Positions 26,395 to 35,549 of a DNA stretch of 64,000 nt are shown piece by piece. Position numbers and translations under genes: made by a program. The notes beneath the pieces were generated by a model that was not told where the DNA came from, searched no databases, and saw only the letters and a list, made by a program, of their open reading frames with translations. Where the stretch lies: assembly GCF_002007105.1 (NCBI RefSeq), contig NZ_MVBC01000002.1, positions 62,001 through 126,000 of the forward strand. The letters run 5' to 3'. This DNA is from Hymenobacter sp. CRA2. Lineage in GTDB: Bacteria; Bacteroidota; Bacteroidia; Cytophagales; Hymenobacteraceae. The first letter of the stretch is position 1, and each line of letters begins with the position of its first letter.

Positions 26395-29061
26395 ATGGCT
26401 TCCTTCGTCGATGTCCCCACGACTAAACCGGCCCCCACCCGCCCCCAGGTGAGCGGGCTCAGCGAAGCCGAAGCCCAGCAGCGCCTGCGCCACTACGGCC
26501 CCAACGCCGTGGAAACCGCGGTGGAGGAGCCCTGGTGGCGGGTGCTGCTGCGCCAGTTTCGCAGCCTGATTGTGGCCGTGCTGGCCGGCGCGGCGGCGTT
26601 TTCCTTCGCCTTCCAGGACCAGGTCGAAGGCTACGCTATTCTGGCCGTCATCGGGCTCAACGCCGGTATCGGGTTCTGGCTGGAGTGGAACGCGCAAGCG
26701 TCCATGGCCGCGCTGCGCCGCCTGGGCGTGAGCACGGCGCGCGTGCTGCGCGACGGGCAAGTGCGGGCCGTGCCCGCGGACCAGGTAACCGTAGGCGACG
26801 TACTGCTGGTGGAAGCCGGCGAGGTGGTGGCCGCCGACGCGGAGCTGCTGGAGGCCCAGCAGCTGCAGGTAAACGAGTCGGCCTTAACGGGCGAGTCGAT
26901 GCCGGTGACGAAGCAGCTTGCGCCGCCGGCCCCGAACGCGCCGCTGGCCGAGCAGACCAACCGGCTATTCAAGGGCACGGCCGTGGTCAACGGCACCGGC
27001 CGGGCGCTGGTCACGGGCGTGGGCGCCGGCACGCAGCTGGGCACCATCGCCGAGCTGGTGCAGCAGGCCCGGCACACGGCCACGCCGCTGGAAGCCAAGC
27101 TCAACCGCCTGGCCCACCAACTGGTGCTCATCACCCTGGCGTTGGCCGTGTTGTTTGTGGGGCTGGGGCTATTGAAGGGAGAATCGGCCTACCAGCTGCT
27201 CAAAACAGCCATTGTGCTGGCCGTGGCCGCCATTCCCGAGGGCATGAGCATCGTGGCCACGCTGGCCCTGGCCTACGGCATGCTGCGCCTGGCCCGGCGC
27301 AACGTGCTGGTGAAGCGGCTGGCGGCCGTCGAAACCCTGGGCAGCACCGACGTCATCTTCACCGACAAAACCGGCACGCTCACCCAGAACCAGATGGCCG
27401 TGCACACCGCCTGGCTGCCCGAAGGCCGGGTGGATTTCGCGCCCGCTACCATCGAAATCGACGCCTCGCCCCTGCTGCGCACGGAAGCCTACCAGCACCT
27501 GCTGCGCGTGGCCGTGCTCTGCAACAACGCCACCTTCGCCCCGGAGCGCGCCGATGCCGCCCTGGGCGACCCGCTGGAAGTAGCCCTGCTGTCCCTGGCC
27601 CACCAAAGCCCCGACTTCGACGTGCCCGGCACCCAGGCCGGCGCCGGCCGCCTGGCCGAGCAGCCCTTCAACTCCGACACCCGCCTGATGGCCACCCTGC
27701 ACCGCCACGACCACGGCCGCGGCTGGGTGGCCGTGAAAGGTGCCGCTGAAGAGGTGCTGCGCTACTGCCCGCAGCAGCAAACCGCCGACGGCCCCCAGCC
27801 CCTGGTGCCGGCCGAACAAACCGAGTGGCTGCAGCGGGCGCAGGAACTGGCCGCGCAGGGCCTGCGCACCCTGGCCTTGGCTTACCGCGTGCTGCCCGAG
27901 GCCGAGGCGCCGTCCCGATGGGCCGAGGAGCTGACCTGGCTGGGGTTGATAGCTTTCCTCGACCCGCCCCGGCCCGAGGTCGTGCCAGCCCTAGATGCCT
28001 GCCGCCGGGCCGGCATCCGCGTCATCATGGTCACCGGCGACCATCCGGCCACGGCCCTGACCATTGCCCGACAGGTGCACCTGGCCACCGACGCGCAGGC
28101 CACGGCCGTCACGGGCGGCGAGCTACCTGACCTGCTCCAACACCCCAACGGCGCGGGCCGCCGCCGGCTGCTGCACGCGGCCGTGTTTGCCCGCGTAAGC
28201 CCGGCGCAAAAGCTGGACCTCGTCAGCCTCTACCAGCAACAGGGCCACGTGGTGGCCATGACCGGCGACGGCGTGAACGACGCGCCCGCGCTGAAGAAGG
28301 CCGACATCGGCGTGGCCATGGGCCTGCGCGGCACCCAGGTAGCGGCCGAAGCCGCCGCCCTGGTCTTGAGCGACGACTCGTTTGCCTCCATCGTGGCGGC
28401 CGTGGCGCAGGGGCGCGTCATTTTCACCAACATCCGCCGCTTCGTGCTCTACCTCGTGTCGTGCAACCTGAGCGAAATCCTGGTGGTGGTGGCCGCCGGG
28501 CTGCTGGGCCACGGCGCGGGCCTGCTGCCGCTGCAGATTCTGTTTCTGAACCTGCTCACCGACGTATTTCCGGCCCTGGCGCTGGGCGTGGGCCGCGGCA
28601 GCTCGCGCGTGATGCACCATCCGCCCCGCGACCCGCAGGACCCTATCATGCGCCCCGGCGACTGGCGCCTGGCCACCGCCTACGCCGCGCTCATGCCCCT
28701 GGCACTGCTGGGCAGCCTCTATATTGGCTGGCAGTATTTCGAGCTCTCGGCGGCGGTCAGCAACAACGTGCTGTTTTACGGCCTGGCTGCCGCCCAGCTG
28801 CTGCACGTGTTCAACATGGCCGGTGTGGGCACCTCCCTACGCCACAACGACGTGCTGCGCAACGGCTACGTGTGGCTGGCGCTGGGGCTCTGCACCGGTT
28901 TGCTGCTGCTCACGTACTATCTGCCGCTGCTGCGCGGTCTGCTGGACGTGCAAGCGCTGCCCGCGTCGGCGCTGCTGCTGATTGGTGCGCCCGCCGGGGC
29001 CGTGCTGCTGCTGGGGCAGTTGCTGGGGTGGCTGCTGAGCCATCGGCAACGTGTGGCGTAA
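26395..29061 (+). CDS. Calcium-type (P-IIA) P-type ATPase
   Basis: An 888-residue pump. The cation_ATPase_N domain is followed by VNESALTGESMPVTK, VIFTDKTGTLTQNQ and MTGDGVNDAPALKKADIGVAMG. The ion-site residues of SERCA are kept: Glu in M4 AAIPEGMS, Asn and Glu in M5 SCNLSEILVV, and Asn, Thr and Asp in M6 FLNLLTDVFPALALG. Export of Ca2+ (or Mn2+) from the cytoplasm is therefore the best guess. ATG 26395 is preferred to TTG 26389. It is the last gene of the BON-Usp-Usp operon, with a strong hairpin downstream at 29092-29125. Confidence 0.9.
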   Translation: MASFVDVPTTKPAPTRPQVSGLSEAEAQQRLRHYGPNAVETAVEEPWWRVLLRQFRSLIVAVLAGAAAFSFAFQDQVEGYAILAVIGLNAGIGFWLEWNAQASMAALRRLGVSTARVLRDGQVRAVPADQVTVGDVLLVEAGEVVAADAELLEAQQLQVNESALTGESMPVTKQLAPPAPNAPLAEQTNRLFKGTAVVNGTGRALVTGVGAGTQLGTIAELVQQARHTATPLEAKLNRLAHQLVLITLALAVLFVGLGLLKGESAYQLLKTAIVLAVAAIPEGMSIVATLALAYGMLRLARRNVLVKRLAAVETLGSTDVIFTDKTGTLTQNQMAVHTAWLPEGRVDFAPATIEIDASPLLRTEAYQHLLRVAVLCNNATFAPERADAALGDPLEVALLSLAHQSPDFDVPGTQAGAGRLAEQPFNSDTRLMATLHRHDHGRGWVAVKGAAEEVLRYCPQQQTADGPQPLVPAEQTEWLQRAQELAAQGLRTLALAYRVLPEAEAPSRWAEELTWLGLIAFLDPPRPEVVPALDACRRAGIRVIMVTGDHPATALTIARQVHLATDAQATAVTGGELPDLLQHPNGAGRRRLLHAAVFARVSPAQKLDLVSLYQQQGHVVAMTGDGVNDAPALKKADIGVAMGLRGTQVAAEAAALVLSDDSFASIVAAVAQGRVIFTNIRRFVLYLVSCNLSEILVVVAAGLLGHGAGLLPLQILFLNLLTDVFPALALGVGRGSSRVMHHPPRDPQDPIMRPGDWRLATAYAALMPLALLGSLYIGWQYFELSAAVSNNVLFYGLAAAQLLHVFNMAGVGTSLRHNDVLRNGYVWLALGLCTGLLLLTYYLPLLRGLLDVQALPASALLLIGAPAGAVLLLGQLLGWLLSHRQRVA

Positions 29062-29091
29062 GTTGTGCGCAGTGCCAAAGGCGCCATACAA

Positions 29092-29125
29092 AGCCCAGTC
29101 GGTGCAGCCCTGCGCCGACTGGGCT
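29092..29125 (+). terminator. Hairpin terminator after ATPase operon
   Basis: AGCCCAGTCGG pairs perfectly with CCGACTGGGCT (11-bp stem, 12-base loop), 31 bp after the ATPase stop. There is no clear T-run, as is common in this group. Confidence 0.65.
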
Positions 29126-29320
29126 CGGAATAGCCCGCATTCTACCTTAATACATACACGAACACCCTGCCAGCAATGGCATGCTTAAAGGTTTGGTACA
29201 AAAGTTAAACGGGCCAGTGGTTGGAGGTTGCCAGACAAGGCTTCACCGGGGGCGATGGTTAGGAAACACAAGCCGAACTGCCCGTTAGTCTGCGCACTGG
29301 TGAGTTTAAGGGTTAGCTCA

Positions 29321-29449
29321 TTACCAAGTCATCACCAGGCGCTCGCCTTCGCGCGGGGCGAGGAGCAAGGCGTGGCCGTCAAGGTGGTCGTGCGAGTAGT
29401 TGTTGGAAGGGATGCCCTTGCCGAGACCTATGAAGAGGGTAGCGAATGA
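29321..29449 (-). pseudogene. Coding remnant without start
   Basis: Read leftward directly after the DUF1398 stop and in the same frame, this gives GLGKGIPSNNYSHDHLDGHALLLAPREGERLVMTW before a TAA (quoted in two parts: GLGKGIPSNNYSHDHLDGH and ALLLAPREGERLVMTW). It has good coding character but no start codon. It may be the 3' end of a lost gene, or a readthrough extension. The remaining part of 29062-29455 holds only the terminator hairpin. Confidence 0.3.
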
Positions 29450-29455
29450 GCGTGG

Positions 29456-29854
29456 CTACTGCCCGGCGGGTAAGGGAATAGCTTCCACCAGCAGCACCTG
29501 TCCCTGCAAGTCATAATAAGTGCAGGTCAACTCCACGGTGCGCGTGGTCCATTTTTCCACGCCCGCCTCGGCCGCTTGGCGGCAGAAGGTGGGGTAGTCG
29601 GTTTGCCCGCGCTGGTGCATGGACAAGGCGTGTTCCAGCGCTTGCTTATCCCCGTGGACCGCGATAAACTGCGGAGGCCGGACGGGCTCGGAGCGTAGTT
29701 CCTGCCCAACACCCACGTACCGGGCGTGGCCATCGGTCACGTACATCTCGTAAGCAACCACGCCCAGTTGCTTCATGTCCTGTACGTACTGCGGAAAGTC
29801 GGCCCCGCTTTTCACTTTGGCATGCGTGGCGTTGATTTGGTCGAGGGTAAACAT
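29456..29854 (-). CDS. DUF1398 family protein
   Basis: 132 residues starting at ATG 29854 (MFTLDQINATHAKVKSGADFP). It contains the family pattern YVQDMKQLGVVAYEMYVTDG, later TDYPTFCRQAAEAGVEKW and a C-terminal TCTYYDLQGQVLLVEAIPLP. This is the DUF1398 fold of E. coli YbcV, usually annotated as phage-associated or of unknown function. A soluble cytoplasmic protein. The longer in-frame extension to 30070 is rejected because it lacks family similarity and crosses transposase debris. It stands alone, without an FNR-like box. Confidence 0.8.
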   Translation of the reverse strand: MFTLDQINATHAKVKSGADFPQYVQDMKQLGVVAYEMYVTDGHARYVGVGQELRSEPVRPPQFIAVHGDKQALEHALSMHQRGQTDYPTFCRQAAEAGVEKWTTRTVELTCTYYDLQGQVLLVEAIPLPAGQ

Positions 29855-30079
29855 GGCATGAAGGGGTCGGGGTGAGGGAACGGCGCAAGTGTATGGGCGT
29901 TGCCGGCAGGCTGGCAGCAGGGGCATGAGCAGCTGCTGGATAGCCGGGCGTAGATTCGTCCGGCAACAGCGTAGACTTTTCATCGGGTGCGTTTGGTGTT
30001 TGCAAAAGTCCCTCAGCTCCTGGTCCGGTACTTGTAAAAAACCGTTTATTATGGCCCGGCTCCCAGACAAAACGCATGC

Positions 30080-30300
30080 GGTGAGTTCGGCTTGTAGCCG
30101 TTCCGAATAGGCGTCGTCTTAGGCGAGGCGTTTGCGCTTGAGGTTGCCAGTGCGGAAGCTGCGCGCAACCGGTTCAGGGCCATTCGGCGGATGAAGGCCA
30201 CGTTTGCGGCAACGTGCGGGTCGCGAAGCCAGTGTCCCCGCACCCAAGGGCCAGTGCAGCTGGTTTTCGCTGGCCCGTTGGCTGCGCTCCACCCGTGCGT
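30080..30300 (-). pseudogene. ISAs1-like transposase C-terminal remnant
   Basis: Three minus-strand frames in order give SENQLHW (the block with the catalytic Glu of ISAs1/H-repeat transposases), HVAANVAFIRRMALNRLR (the A-x-N-x-A-x-x-R-R-x-A-L-N-x-L-R block) and TGNLKRKRLAYDDAYSERL (the K-R-x-x-A-x-x-D-x-x-Y end). At least two frame changes separate them, and the N-terminal half is missing. Neither terminal inverted repeats nor target duplications were identified. It is an old, dead insertion between the DUF1398 and AraC genes. Confidence 0.6.
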
Positions 30301-30313
30301 TGGAGCGCGGCAG

Positions 30314-31081
30314 CTACTTCGCGTCGCGGAAGTAGGCCGTGGGCGCTTGCCCGGCGAACGTTTGAAACGCGTGGATGAAATGCGCCTGGTCGTAGAAGCC
30401 GGCCGCGTAGCTCAGCTCGGTCAACGACATCCCGGGCCGGTACCGGGCCATGGCCGTTTGCAGCCGAATCAGCATGGCCAGTTTTTTGGGCGAGGTGCCC
30501 ACCGCCTGTCGGAAGCGCTTTCCCAAGGGGCTGGCGCTGGTGCCGAGCTGCTGCGCTAGCTCCGTCATGCGCACCGTGCCGCTAGTCTGGTGGAGCAGGG
30601 CCAGCGCCGCCTGGACCAGCCGGTCGGCGGGGACAGGGCGCAGCAGCGCTAGCAGAAGCGCCTCCACCCGCTGCACGCGGGCCACCTCGGTCGTAGCCGC
30701 GTGTAGGTCGTCCTGCAGCGCGGCCAGCTGGTCGTGGGGCACCAACTGGTCCAGGGATACACTTTGGTGCGCGAGTTCGTGCAGCGGCAGCCGGAAGAAC
30801 GGGGCGGCCCCGCCTTCCTTGAATACCACCAGCACCGTGCCGGTTCCCGGCGTGTTTTCGAACAGCCGGTACTCATCCCGGATGCCGGTTATGCCCGCCG
30901 TCGCCAGTGCAACCGGCCCGTGGGCTTCGTGGTAGGCCAGCCCGCCCCGGTATTGAAAGCCAATCACCAGCCCGGTATCCGGCAATACCTTGTACACCTG
31001 GGCAACGTCCGTTTCCTGCATCGCCAACCAGCGGATATAGGGCTGCAAGGCCGCACAAGGTAAGTAGGAGACGAAACGCAT
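30314..31081 (-). CDS. AraC-family transcriptional regulator
   Basis: 255 residues from ATG 31081 (MRFVSYLPCAALQPYIRWLAM). An N-terminal DUF6597-like sensor part (YKVLPDTGLVIGFQYRGGL) is followed by the AraC double helix-turn-helix: MTELAQQLGTSASPLGKRFRQAVGTSPKKLAMLIRLQ and MSLTELSYAAGFYDQAHFIHAFQTFAGQAPTAYF (each quoted in part). It probably senses a small molecule and activates a gene elsewhere. Neighbours are transposase debris and DUF1398, and no operator was found. Confidence 0.85.
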   Translation of the reverse strand: MRFVSYLPCAALQPYIRWLAMQETDVAQVYKVLPDTGLVIGFQYRGGLAYHEAHGPVALATAGITGIRDEYRLFENTPGTGTVLVVFKEGGAAPFFRLPLHELAHQSVSLDQLVPHDQLAALQDDLHAATTEVARVQRVEALLLALLRPVPADRLVQAALALLHQTSGTVRMTELAQQLGTSASPLGKRFRQAVGTSPKKLAMLIRLQTAMARYRPGMSLTELSYAAGFYDQAHFIHAFQTFAGQAPTAYFRDAK

Positions 31082-31405
31082 GGCACGAAAATACCAGCCT
31101 TCTCGCCTTATCTCACCGCCGGGCGGCGCAACAACGAGCGGCCTTCCTTGCGAGTGTTGGCTGGCTTCGCGGTGAGTCAGCGGCGAATGGTGGAAACGCG
31201 GCTGGACCAGGTAAGCGAACACGGTTGCGGGGTTGTGCCAGGCAGAGTCCCGCTATGCTCTCCGATAGCTTACTACACAGTGCTGAGACCAGCCTATGCG
31301 CGTTGACACGTCCGGGTAAGAATCGGTCGTCTAACTTGTGTGCCAAGTTTTTAACCAAGTCATTGCTGGCGGAGCGTTAGTAAATATAGGTATTCGTCGA
31401 TTCAC
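31082..31405. other. Intergenic stretch, nothing recognised
   Basis: It lies between the AraC gene start and the end of the amidohydrolase gene. Short frames on both strands lack family similarity. No box, strong hairpin or repeat was seen. Confidence 0.4.
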
Positions 31406-32800
31406 CTAGCGCGCGACCGTTCTAAGGGTGGCAGCAGGTTTAGCGGCCTCGGCAGCCAGGGCATCGAGGGCGGCGCGGTTGTAAATGCGGCCGCGCACAA
31501 TCACTGTTTGCACGCGCCGCAGGTTGCGGATGTCGTCCAGCGGATTTGCGTCGAGCAGCACTACGTCGGCGTTATGAGCGGGAGCTACCTCGCCCAGCTC
31601 GGTTTGCCGGCCGAGCAGCACGGCCGGCACCAGGGTGGCCGTCAGCAAGGCTTCATCCGGCGGCAAGCCGGCGGCCACCAGCCGCTCCAGCTCCTCGATC
31701 AAGCCCAGGCCATACGCCGCATCCTGTTGCGGACCGGCATCGGAGCCCGCCAGCAGGCGGACGCCTTCGTGGTGCAGCATGGCCACCAGTTGCCGGTGCA
31801 GCGCAACGGTGGTGCTGTCGGCAGCCCCGTGCCAGCGGGCGCAGGTACCTGGGCCGTTGGGCGACTCCGCCTGGTCGGCACCCAACAGCGGCACGACAAA
31901 AGTGCCGCGCTGCACCAGGTCGGCGGCCAGGCGGGCGCAACGACCGGGGTTGAAGTCGGCGTTAATGGCCGCCTGTTGCTCGGCGCGGTGCTGTTGCAAG
32001 GTCCAGGCCGGGCGCGGCCCGGTCAGGATGGCCGCCCGGGCCGCCACGATTTCCGTTTCGCGGGGGCTGCAGCCGAGCAGTACTTTGTCCAGGTGCGCCA
32101 CGCAGCGGTGCCCGGCGGCCAGGGCTTCGCCGACGGTTACCGCTTCGGGAATGTCGCCGCCGAACCCCAGGCGGCGTTGAGCAGCCGCTTCGGCCGCACC
32201 GAGGTAGGCCGCCCGCGGCAGCAGCGCCCGGGTTTCAATGCAGGCCCAGCCGGCGGCAGCCTGCGTGTCGACCTGGGCCCGTCCTTGCGCCTGGGTGTGG
32301 GCAAGGCGGGCGCCGGGCGAGAAGGTCCCCGGACCGTCGAGGACACCGGCCAACACTAGGTGCGGCCCAGGCCGCTCCCCGGCGTCGACGGCGCGCACGG
32401 TTTCGGCCAGCTCGGCGCGGGGCCGGGCGCTGCTCACGTCGCGCACACCCGTCACGCCGTGCACCAGGTACTGGGCCAGCGCCGCATCAGCGGCGGGCTG
32501 GGAAGTCAGCGCGTGGCTGTGCGCGTCCCACAGACCTGGAATCAGGTATTTGCCGCGGCCGTCGATGGTGAGCACGGCCCCTCCGGCGGGAGCCTGCCGC
32601 CCCACCACGTCGATGCAGCCGCCGCGGATAACGACCTGCTGGTTGCTAATGACTTGCCCGGCGCGCACGTCGACAACGTTGACGTTGCGGATGACTACCG
32701 GCCCCTTCGGAACCAGGGGCTGCTGGGCCTGGCCGGGCGTCAGGCCCGAGGCGAGTAGGCTGCCCAGAAGCAGCCGTTGGACGTAGCGAGAAGGGAACAT
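31406..32800 (-). CDS. Exported amidohydrolase, imidazolonepropionase-like
   Basis: Metal-dependent hydrolase of the amidohydrolase superfamily. From ATG 32800 a signal peptide (MFPSRYVQRLLLGSLLASGLTPGQAQ) leads into VIRNVNVVDVRAGQVISNQQVVIRGG, the metal ligands in LIPGLWDAHSHA, a His in HRCVAHLDK, the C-terminal Asp in LLAGSDAGPQ and the closing ADVVLLDANPLDDIRNLRRVQTVIVRG. Substrates of this exported subgroup are usually unknown (peptides or carbamates). It follows the CAAX protease gene by 68 bp on the same strand, so it may share the FNR-like box at 33840. Confidence 0.85.
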   Translation of the reverse strand: MFPSRYVQRLLLGSLLASGLTPGQAQQPLVPKGPVVIRNVNVVDVRAGQVISNQQVVIRGGCIDVVGRQAPAGGAVLTIDGRGKYLIPGLWDAHSHALTSQPAADAALAQYLVHGVTGVRDVSSARPRAELAETVRAVDAGERPGPHLVLAGVLDGPGTFSPGARLAHTQAQGRAQVDTQAAAGWACIETRALLPRAAYLGAAEAAAQRRLGFGGDIPEAVTVGEALAAGHRCVAHLDKVLLGCSPRETEIVAARAAILTGPRPAWTLQQHRAEQQAAINADFNPGRCARLAADLVQRGTFVVPLLGADQAESPNGPGTCARWHGAADSTTVALHRQLVAMLHHEGVRLLAGSDAGPQQDAAYGLGLIEELERLVAAGLPPDEALLTATLVPAVLLGRQTELGEVAPAHNADVVLLDANPLDDIRNLRRVQTVIVRGRIYNRAALDALAAEAAKPAATLRTVAR

Positions 32801-32868
32801 AAACGGTAAGGTGAGGTCAGAGATGTGAAATGCGAAGGCCACCCGGCACCGGCGCGGGCAGCCCACCG

Positions 32869-33768
32869 CTACGCTTGTGGTTCGGACGAAGGCGGGGCCC
32901 AGCGGCGAAGCTGCGGCGGCCGCGCGGGTAGCGGCGCGCAGGGGCGCAAGAGCGGTAGGAGCCGGGCGAAATAATTACCCACGCGGGGTGTTGGTGCCAG
33001 CGAGGCGGGGCCGTAGCGCCAGAGCAGGTACAGGGCCAATCCCACGTAGCCCGCGCCAAGGACCACGACGAGGTATTCCTGATCAAAGGCCGAGGCCACG
33101 TTGTTGGCCAGGTGGAAGGCCATGCAGGCCAGCACGCTGCCGCCCGAGCCGTTGAACACGGCCGTCAGCAGCAAGGCCCCCACGAAGAGGCTCAGGAAAA
33201 AACCGACCGTGATGAGCGGACTGAACTGCAGGCGGAACAGGAACAGGGGCGCGTGCCACAGGCCCCAGAGCAGCGTGAGCCAAGCCGTGCTAGCCAGGGC
33301 CGAGTGGCGCTGCTGCAGGTGCGGCAGCAGAAAGCCCCGCCAGCCAATTTCTTCCAGCACGGCGTAGCTCAGGAAGGGCGCGGCCCACATTAGGTAGGTA
33401 ACGGGCGTGCTCAGATGAAACTGCGCCCGGGTAACAGCAAAGGAGAAAGGTCGCCCCGCCGGTAGCGGGTACAGCGCCAGCCCGATGCCCAGCAGCAGCA
33501 GCGGCGCTAGTACCAGCACCAGGGTGCGCCGGGGCCACGGCAGGAGCGCCAGCCGCCGTCCCAGTGCCTGCATGCCTGCCGTCCCGTAGTGGTGCCGGGC
33601 CGCCACTACCGCGCCCAGTCCCGGCCCCAGCGCACCCAGGTTGAAGAGCAACTGCAGGCCTTGGTTGCTCAGCCAGCCGAGCCGAAAGGCGGCGTAGAAG
33701 CCCAGCAGGAGTGACCAGCTGATGCCAAAAGCGAGAAGCAGATACGTGCGGACGGGTGACGGATGCAT
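32869..33768 (-). CDS. CPBP (CAAX-like) intramembrane metalloprotease
   Basis: About 300 residues with seven or eight membrane helices. The catalytic motifs are YAVLEEIGWRGFLLP (EE-x3-R), LLWGLWHAPLF (His) and CMAFHLANNV (H-x3-N), all conserved. ATG 33768 (MHPSPVRTYLLLAFGIS) is preferred. The longer start at 33852 would overlap the FNR-like box at 33840-33851. CPBP proteases cleave membrane proteins, or act in bacteriocin immunity and stress signalling. The Pro/Arg-rich C-terminal tail is probably cytoplasmic. Probably first in an operon with the amidohydrolase. Confidence 0.85.
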   Translation of the reverse strand: MHPSPVRTYLLLAFGISWSLLLGFYAAFRLGWLSNQGLQLLFNLGALGPGLGAVVAARHHYGTAGMQALGRRLALLPWPRRTLVLVLAPLLLLGIGLALYPLPAGRPFSFAVTRAQFHLSTPVTYLMWAAPFLSYAVLEEIGWRGFLLPHLQQRHSALASTAWLTLLWGLWHAPLFLFRLQFSPLITVGFFLSLFVGALLLTAVFNGSGGSVLACMAFHLANNVASAFDQEYLVVVLGAGYVGLALYLLWRYGPASLAPTPRVGNYFARLLPLLRPCAPLPARPPQLRRWAPPSSEPQA

Positions 33769-33839
33769 GGTACAGAGCAGATTAGCAGACCAGGTTGGAC
33801 GACTACCTAAACATGGCCGCTCCACCCCTTCTTCCTCAA

Positions 33840-33851
33840 TGACATAAGTCA
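33840..33851. promoter_or_regulatory. FNR-like box between divergent operons
   Basis: TGACATAAGTCA (reverse TGACTTATGTCA), 72 bp from the CPBP protease start and 78 bp from the BON start at 33929. Confidence 0.68.
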
Positions 33852-33928
33852 TCTTCTGACCTAATCGATATCATCCTCATTCTGCTATTCAACCGAGACA
33901 TTTGGCTTACTCTCAACGGCCAACTCCT

Positions 33929-35134
33929 ATGCATCACCTCCTCGCTTCCCTGCCGCCGCAGCTTTCACCGGACGACGCTAGCCTAAACGAGGCCGTCCAG
34001 CGTCAGTACGCGCTGAAGTCCGGCGTACACGCCACGCGCATTCAGGTGTCGGTCCGTCAGGGCATTGTTTGTCTACGCGGCTTTACCGACAACCTGCTCT
34101 CCCTGCAGCGGGCCGAAGAGCTGGCCAAGGCCGTGGCTGGCGTGCGCGGCGTGCTCAACGAGCTGCGCATGCGCACGGCCGATGTACCCGACGCCCAGCT
34201 GCAACGGCAGGTGGCGCAGGCCCTGACGGGCGTGCCCGGCGCACTGCAGCAGGTCCAAGCCGCTGTCCACCAGGGCGAAGTGAAGCTGACCGGCGTGGTC
34301 GACTCGTGGGTGGTGAAGCAGTGGGTAGGGCGCGCGGTGCGGCAAGTGGTGGGCGTGTGGCGCGTGAAAGATCAGCTAGCCTGCACCGCAACCCCGCAAC
34401 CGGTGACGGACCCCGAACTGGCCTTTTACTTGAACGATCAATTGGCCTGGGATGCGCACCTGCGCGCCGACGGGATAGCCGTGCAGGTGCAGCGCGGCCG
34501 GGTGCACCTGCGTGGGGCCGTCGACTCGGACTGCACGCGCAGCCGGCTGGTGGCCACGGCCTGGGCGGCGGGCGCGGCCCAGGTCGATACCGAGCAGCTC
34601 CAGGTAGGCCTGTGGGCAGTGGCGCAGCCCAAGTCGCCGCGCCAGCGCATTCCCGACGAGGCCTGCGTGCAAGCCATTCTCGACACCTGGCAGCTCGACC
34701 CGCGGCTCGGCCCGGACCTGCCGGCCCTGGCGGTTCGCAACGGCGTAGCCACATTATCGGGTGCGGTAAGCACTTTGCAAGCCCGCCGGGCGGCTGAGCA
34801 GGACGCCCAGGCCGCTGCGGGCATCTGGCACGTGCACAACCACCTGCGCGTGTGGCCCCGCCGCCTGCCCGACGACGCGGAGTTGTGCAACAGCCTGCAC
34901 GCGGCGCAGGCCCAGGATACCTACGTCAACGCCGTCCCGGTGGAATGGGCCGTAGCCAACGGCCGCGCCATTCTGCTCGGCTGCGCGCCGGGTCACTTCG
35001 AACAGCAGCGGCTGGAAGAGCTGGCCGAAAGCATACCCGGCGTGCTCACCGTGGTCAACCACCTGCACCTTCAGGCCCGCGCCGACCCAACGGTGCCGCC
35101 CAGGCTAGCGCAGCTTCCGGCCCTGGCGCATTGA
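33929..35134 (+). CDS. Five-BON-domain protein
   Basis: About 401 residues from ATG 33929 (MHHLLASLPPQLSPDDASLN). Five BON repeats are visible, at roughly residues 17-85, 90-150, 157-225, 245-312 and 318-385, each with the G-x-V/A-x-L-x-G-x-V core; the last is degenerate (GRAILLGCAPGHFEQQRLEEL). No signal peptide. It is the shortest and most diverged of the five multi-BON paralogues and lacks the sixth repeat. It heads the operon BON, DUF2892, BON, AdhP, Usp behind the FNR-like box at 33840. Confidence 0.83.
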   Translation: MHHLLASLPPQLSPDDASLNEAVQRQYALKSGVHATRIQVSVRQGIVCLRGFTDNLLSLQRAEELAKAVAGVRGVLNELRMRTADVPDAQLQRQVAQALTGVPGALQQVQAAVHQGEVKLTGVVDSWVVKQWVGRAVRQVVGVWRVKDQLACTATPQPVTDPELAFYLNDQLAWDAHLRADGIAVQVQRGRVHLRGAVDSDCTRSRLVATAWAAGAAQVDTEQLQVGLWAVAQPKSPRQRIPDEACVQAILDTWQLDPRLGPDLPALAVRNGVATLSGAVSTLQARRAAEQDAQAAAGIWHVHNHLRVWPRRLPDDAELCNSLHAAQAQDTYVNAVPVEWAVANGRAILLGCAPGHFEQQRLEELAESIPGVLTVVNHLHLQARADPTVPPRLAQLPALAH

Positions 35135-35267
35135 GGCGGAGCCGCTGCCCGCGCTGAGGTAATCCAACGTGCGGCGCAGCACCAAGCGGCTCCGTCCGTA
35201 GCGGCCCGAAGCTCGTGCAGCATTTCCTTCGCTTTCCGTGTTGCTCACCTTTTTTTCCTGCTTCGCC

Positions 35268-35483
35268 ATGATTCAGAATGTTGGTTCCTACGACCGGGTG
35301 ATTCGCATCGCGCTGGCAGCGGTGGTGGCCGCCGGCCTGCTCACCCTGGGTCGCAGCTTCAGCGGCCCCGAGATGCTGGCCTGGCTGCTCATTCCGCTGG
35401 TGCTGCTGCTGACCGGCGCCACCGGCTACTGCCCTCTCTACGGGCTGCTGGGCATCAGCACGCACCGCCCCTGGCAGCGCTGA
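35268..35483 (+). CDS. DUF2892 small membrane protein
   Basis: 71 residues from MIQNVGSYDRVIRIALAAVV, the family start (N-V-G-x-x-D-R-x-I-R), two membrane helices, and GATGYCPLYGLLGIST with the conserved G-x-C-P-L-Y. DUF2892 proteins resemble the membrane part of YgaP-type rhodanese proteins; the Cys may carry sulfane sulfur, but here there is no rhodanese domain. ATG 35268 is preferred, since it matches the family start exactly. It lies between two multi-BON genes in one operon. Confidence 0.85.
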   Translation: MIQNVGSYDRVIRIALAAVVAAGLLTLGRSFSGPEMLAWLLIPLVLLLTGATGYCPLYGLLGISTHRPWQR

Positions 35484-35549
35484 CGCGTAGCGGCCCGGCC
35501 CTTGCTCTTTCCATGGCTTACGTCCGCTTGCCCCACATCATTTTTCGCC